Source: Stenotrophomonas sp. ESTM1D_MKCIP4_1
GTDB lineage: Bacteria; Pseudomonadota; Gammaproteobacteria; Xanthomonadales; Xanthomonadaceae
Direction of reading: 5' to 3'
DNA: 64,000 bases
Assembly (NCBI RefSeq): GCF_003086895.1
Contig: NZ_CP026004.1
Coordinates: forward strand, 2,764,731 to 2,828,730
Shown here: positions 61,032 through 64,000 of the stretch, in pieces
Layout: the number at the start of each line of letters is the position of its first letter
Position numbering within the stretch: the first letter of the stretch is position 1
Notes under the pieces: generated by a model
The model's input: the letters and a program-made list of their open reading frames with translations, nothing else
The model's database searches: none
What the model was told of the DNA's origin: nothing
Program-made: the position numbers and the translations under genes

Positions 61032-61201
61032 GGCGGGGTGGGTCCGGTTGAGGGGGCGTGAGCCGCATGGATGCGGCGACCGAGCTTACATGGACGTACT
61101 TGCAGCGTCCCCCTCAACCGGAACCACCCCGCCATCCCACGGATAGCCCGCTGTTGCTGTTGCTCCGGCCTCTGCAGGTGCAGGGCTGCCAGCCCTGCCG
61201 C
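61032..61201 (-). repeat. Composite 3' element C, after proA
   Basis: Read on the minus strand it starts 9 bases after the proA stop. Hairpin CGGCAGGGCT-GG-CAGCCCTGC is followed by ACCTGCAG, GAGCAACAGCAACAG repeats, and TCCGTGGGATGGCGGGG. The long inverted repeat (61133-61106 with 61058-61032, about 27 bp, two mismatches) encloses a core with GCCGCATGGATGCGGC. The order of parts and orientation to the gene match elements A and B, but the palindrome sequence is different. Confidence 0.8.
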
Positions 61202-61209
61202 AAAAACTC

Positions 61210-62478
61210 CTACCGGGTCTGCCCTTCGCCGCGGACCACGAAACGTTCGACCGTCAGTGCTTCCAGGCCCATCGGCCCGTAGGCGTGCAGCCGCGTGGTG
61301 GAAATGCCGATCTCGCTGCCCAGGCCCAGCTGGCCGCCATCGGAGAAGCGCGAGGAGGCGTTGACCATCACCACGGCAGAGCGCAACGCGTTGACGAAGC
61401 GTTCGGCATTGCCGCTGTCTTCGGTGGCAATCACTTCAGTGTGGTCGGAGGTGTAGGTGCGGATATGCGCGATCGCGGCATCCAGGTCGTCGACCACGCG
61501 TACCGCCAGCACCAGATCGAGAAACTCGGCCGCGTAATCTTCATCGGTTGCCGCCGTGCTGCCCGGCAACAGCGGCTGCGCACGCTCGTCGGCGCGCAGC
61601 TGCACGCTGCGTTCGCCCAGTGCCTGCGCCGCACGTGGCAGGAAGGCCTGCGCCACATCCTGGTGCACCAGCAGCGTTTCCAGCGAATTGCAGGCGGACG
61701 GGCGGCTGCACTTGCCATCCACCAGCAGACCGATGGCCTTGTCCAGATCGGCGCTGGCATCCACGAACAGATGGCACACGCCCTTGTAGTGCTTGATGAC
61801 CGGCACGCGTGCATGCTCGGCGACGAAGCGGATCAGCCCTTCGCCACCACGCGGAATGGCCAGGTCGATCAACTCGTGCAGCTGCAGCAGCTCCAGCATC
61901 GCTTCGCGGCGCAGGTCGGTCAGCACGGTCACCGCGGCCGGTGGCACGCCATGGGCCTTCATCGCCACCGCCAGTGCCTGGGCGATGGCGGTGTTGGAGT
62001 GGATCGCCTCGGAGCCACCGCGCAGGATCACGCCGTTGCCCGCCTTCAGGCACAGCGCCGCCGCTTCGGCGGTCACGTTCGGCCGCGCCTCGTAGATCAT
62101 CGCGATCACGCCCAGCGGCACGCGCACCTTCTGCACGCGGATGCCGTTGGGGCGCACGTCGTCGCGGGTCACCTGCCCCACCGGGTCCGGCAGCGCCGCC
62201 ACCTCGCGCACGGCCTCGGCCATCGAGAACAGACGCGCCGGGTCCAGCGCCAGGCGGTCGAGCATCGCACTGCCGATACCTTTCTCGCGGGCGGCCGCCA
62301 GGTCACGGGCATTGCCGGCCAGGATCAGCCCGGCGTTCACTTCCAGCGACTGGGCCATTGCCAGCAGCAGCGCGCCACGTGCGGCGCTGTCCAGGCCCGC
62401 GACCACCTGGGCCGCCTCACGGCAGGCACGCGCCTGCGCTTCAATCTCACTCATGGGGGTGTCCTGCTGTCCGGTCAT
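61210..62478 (-). CDS. proA: Glutamate-5-semialdehyde dehydrogenase (gamma-glutamyl phosphate reductase)
   Basis: A 422-aa NADPH-dependent enzyme, second step of proline synthesis. The catalytic Cys lies in [45 protein letters not shown] forms the cofactor region. The ATG at 62478 overlaps the proB stop by four bases; a second ATG eight codons later is possible. The composite element follows the stop. Confidence 0.95.
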   Translation of the reverse strand: MTGQQDTPMSEIEAQARACREAAQVVAGLDSAARGALLLAMAQSLEVNAGLILAGNARDLAAAREKGIGSAMLDRLALDPARLFSMAEAVREVAALPDPVGQVTRDDVRPNGIRVQKVRVPLGVIAMIYEARPNVTAEAAALCLKAGNGVILRGGSEAIHSNTAIAQALAVAMKAHGVPPAAVTVLTDLRREAMLELLQLHELIDLAIPRGGEGLIRFVAEHARVPVIKHYKGVCHLFVDASADLDKAIGLLVDGKCSRPSACNSLETLLVHQDVAQAFLPRAAQALGERSVQLRADERAQPLLPGSTAATDEDYAAEFLDLVLAVRVVDDLDAAIAHIRTYTSDHTEVIATEDSGNAERFVNALRSAVVMVNASSRFSDGGQLGLGSEIGISTTRLHAYGPMGLEALTVERFVVRGEGQTR

Positions 62479-63632
62479 AGCAGCACCAGATCGTCGCGAT
62501 GGACGACGGTACCGCCGTAGTTGTAGCCGAGCACGGCCTGGATGTCGCGCGAGTGCCGGCCGGCGATGCGGCGCACATCATCGGCCGCGTACTGGCTGAC
62601 GCCACGGGCGACGCAGAAACGGCCCTGCGGCGTGTTCCAGCACACCTGCACCATGTCGCCACGGCGGAAATCGCCATCGGCGCCGGTAATGCCACCGGGC
62701 AGCAGCGACGCGCCCTTTTCGCGCATCGCCTGCGCCGCCCCCGCGTCGACCAGGATCGCGCCGTCGGCCAGCGGGGCATGCCGCAGCCAGTGCTTGCGTG
62801 CAGCCTCGCGGCTGCGCGCGGCATGGATGCGGGTGCCGAACAGGCGGTCCTGCGCCAAGGCGCGCACGACGTCGCCGCTGCGGCCGTTGAACAGGTAGGT
62901 TTCGATGCCAAGCCGGCCGGCCTTGGCCGCGGCTTCCAGCTTGGTGCGCATGCCACCGGTACCGGCGCGCGAACCAGCGCCACCGGCCATCGCCAGCACG
63001 CGGTCATCCAGCTCGGGCACATCGTGCAGCGGGCGCGCGTCGGCCACGGTACGCGGGTCGGCGCTGTACAGGCCGTCGATGTCGGTAGCGATGAACAGCG
63101 CATCGGCATCAACCAGTGCCGCGACGGTGGCGGCAAGATTGTCGTTGTCACCCAGCTTGAGTTCGTCCACCGAAACGGTGTCGTTCTCATTGACCACCGG
63201 CAGCGCGCCCAGGCGCAGCAGTTCGGTGAGCGTGGCGCGCGCGTTGAGGTAGCGGCGACGGTTGCGCAGGTCGTCGTGGGTCAGCAGCACCTGCGCCACC
63301 GGCCGTTCAAAGAAGCGCTGCCAGAGGCCGATCAGCTGGGCCTGGCCGAGCGCGGCCAGTGCCTGCCGTGCGGCCATCGCTGCGCCCGGCGCATCGGCGC
63401 GCGGCAGGATGGCGCGACCGGCAGCCACCGCGCCGGAAGAGACGATGACCACCTCACGCCCGGCCAGCACGTTGGCCGACACGAACTGCGCCAGGCCCAG
63501 CGCGTGGCGCGGCGAGAGGCCACCGCCATCGGCGGCCAACAGGCTGCTGCCGACCTTGAGCACGGCACGCCGCCACGGCGGCAGCGCTTGTTCGGGGAAC
63601 GGCGAGGCGACGTGGGTGGCGTGCGGGGTCAT
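62475..63632 (-). CDS. proB: Glutamate 5-kinase
   Basis: A 385-aa enzyme, first and feedback-inhibited step of proline synthesis. The amino-acid kinase domain (about 20-260) shows [47 protein letters not shown] and [15 protein letters not shown]. The C-terminal PUA domain (about 290-375) has [23 protein letters not shown]. It is followed by proA in an operon. Confidence 0.96.
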   Translation of the reverse strand: MTPHATHVASPFPEQALPPWRRAVLKVGSSLLAADGGGLSPRHALGLAQFVSANVLAGREVVIVSSGAVAAGRAILPRADAPGAAMAARQALAALGQAQLIGLWQRFFERPVAQVLLTHDDLRNRRRYLNARATLTELLRLGALPVVNENDTVSVDELKLGDNDNLAATVAALVDADALFIATDIDGLYSADPRTVADARPLHDVPELDDRVLAMAGGAGSRAGTGGMRTKLEAAAKAGRLGIETYLFNGRSGDVVRALAQDRLFGTRIHAARSREAARKHWLRHAPLADGAILVDAGAAQAMREKGASLLPGGITGADGDFRRGDMVQVCWNTPQGRFCVARGVSQYAADDVRRIAGRHSRDIQAVLGYNYGGTVVHRDDLVLL

Positions 63633-63642
63633 CAGGTGCGCC

Positions 63643-63906
63643 TCAGCGGGTGTTCCATTCGTGCACGGTCAGATCCGACGCCTGCATCGTCACCAGCGGA
63701 TCGGTGGCGACAATGGCCTGGGCGTCGGCCAGGCTGCCGACGTTGCACAGCACATAGGCACCCCCACTACCATCGCTGAAACCACCGGTCAGCTGCAGTT
63801 GGCCCTGTGCGCGCAGCGCGTCCAGGAAATCCAGGTGCGGCTGCACGGCGGCGGCGTTGAAATCGGGCCGGCGCATGGCCAGCACCAGGTAGACGGTGCC
63901 GGCCAT
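63643..63906 (-). CDS. YciI family protein (arg-pro operon)
   Basis: An 87-aa YciI-like alpha/beta-barrel protein: [48 protein letters not shown], with the His and the Asp-Pro motif (IVATDPLVTMQAS). It lies ten bases upstream of proB and its ATG shares a base with the stop of the upstream gene, so it is part of the argH-proBA unit. No enzymatic role is known. Confidence 0.82.
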   Translation of the reverse strand: MAGTVYLVLAMRRPDFNAAAVQPHLDFLDALRAQGQLQLTGGFSDGSGGAYVLCNVGSLADAQAIVATDPLVTMQASDLTVHEWNTR

Positions 63907-64000
63907 CAGGCCAGCGCCTGCCAGCGCGCGCGCAGTTCATCCAGGCGCAGATCGGCGGCCGAACCGGGCGACACGCGCGCGGCCAGGCTGCCTTCCGGCG
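63906..64000 (-). CDS. argH: Argininosuccinate lyase, 3' end only
   Basis: Only the last 30 codons are inside the window. The readable C-terminus [20 protein letters not shown], then an ELRARWQ helix, resembles the end of ArgH (the AARVS.GG...V motif). In Xanthomonadaceae argH precedes proB. The partial sequence and context support the call but do not prove it. Confidence 0.6.
   Translation of the reverse strand, partial: PEGSLAARVSPGSAADLRLDELRARWQALA

Overview
The window looks like chromosome of a Stenotrophomonas (S. maltophilia complex, Xanthomonadaceae). The evidence is high GC, many short GTAG-headed palindromes of the kind described as S. maltophilia SMAG/REP elements, a Xanthomonadaceae-type 'transmembrane repetitive protein', and the arg-proB-proA order. 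This assignment comes from recognised motifs, not from a database search.

Layout. 0.2-1.1 kb: ribonuclease/barstar pair. 1.2-5.3 kb: transmembrane repetitive protein, nfuA, phhB, TonB-like lipoprotein, zupT. 5.4-10.3 kb: rluC divergent from rne, then a terminator and a 60-bp tandem REP array. 10.3-23.5 kb: a minus-strand glucan-utilisation locus with a LacI regulator, a TonB-dependent receptor, a GH144-type lipoprotein, an ABC importer without its ATPase, a large multidomain glycosidase-like protein and an exported EEP-family phosphodiesterase. Two operator-like palindromes mark the two promoters. 23.6-28.7 kb: bolA/yciI, then scpA-scpB-rluB. 28.9-31.7 kb: small proteins, then a transaminase/omega-amidase pair. 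32.0-38.7 kb: complete ccmABCDEFGHI for cytochrome c maturation. 38.8-40.3 kb: metX-like acyltransferase and a DUF1294 membrane protein. 40.4-47.1 kb: cydDC divergent from cydABX, with a perfect FNR-type box between them. 47.1-47.4 kb: two identical tRNA-Pro(CGG) genes, each with its own promoter.

47.5-52.7 kb is accessory DNA. A small gene sits behind a strikingly structured leader RNA. A type VI secretion effector module follows, reading PAAR, DUF4123 adaptor, a 111-aa protein, a Tox-REase-5 nuclease and three tandem Imm52-like immunity genes. 53.1-54.3 kb is an MFS transporter. 54.9-60.5 kb is pgaABCD for poly-N-acetylglucosamine biofilm polysaccharide, with a perfect CRP/Clp-type palindrome upstream. 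61.2-64.0 kb is argH (3' end), a YciI-like gene, proB and proA.

The least explained structure is a composite element of roughly 180-200 bp seen three times (after the MFS gene, after pgaD and after proA). Each copy follows a stop codon in the same orientation. It consists of a short GC hairpin, hexamer repeats and a long inverted repeat. Other points of interest are the leader RNA at 47.9-48.1 kb, the triplicated immunity genes, and the implied regulons (LacI family, FNR, Clp).
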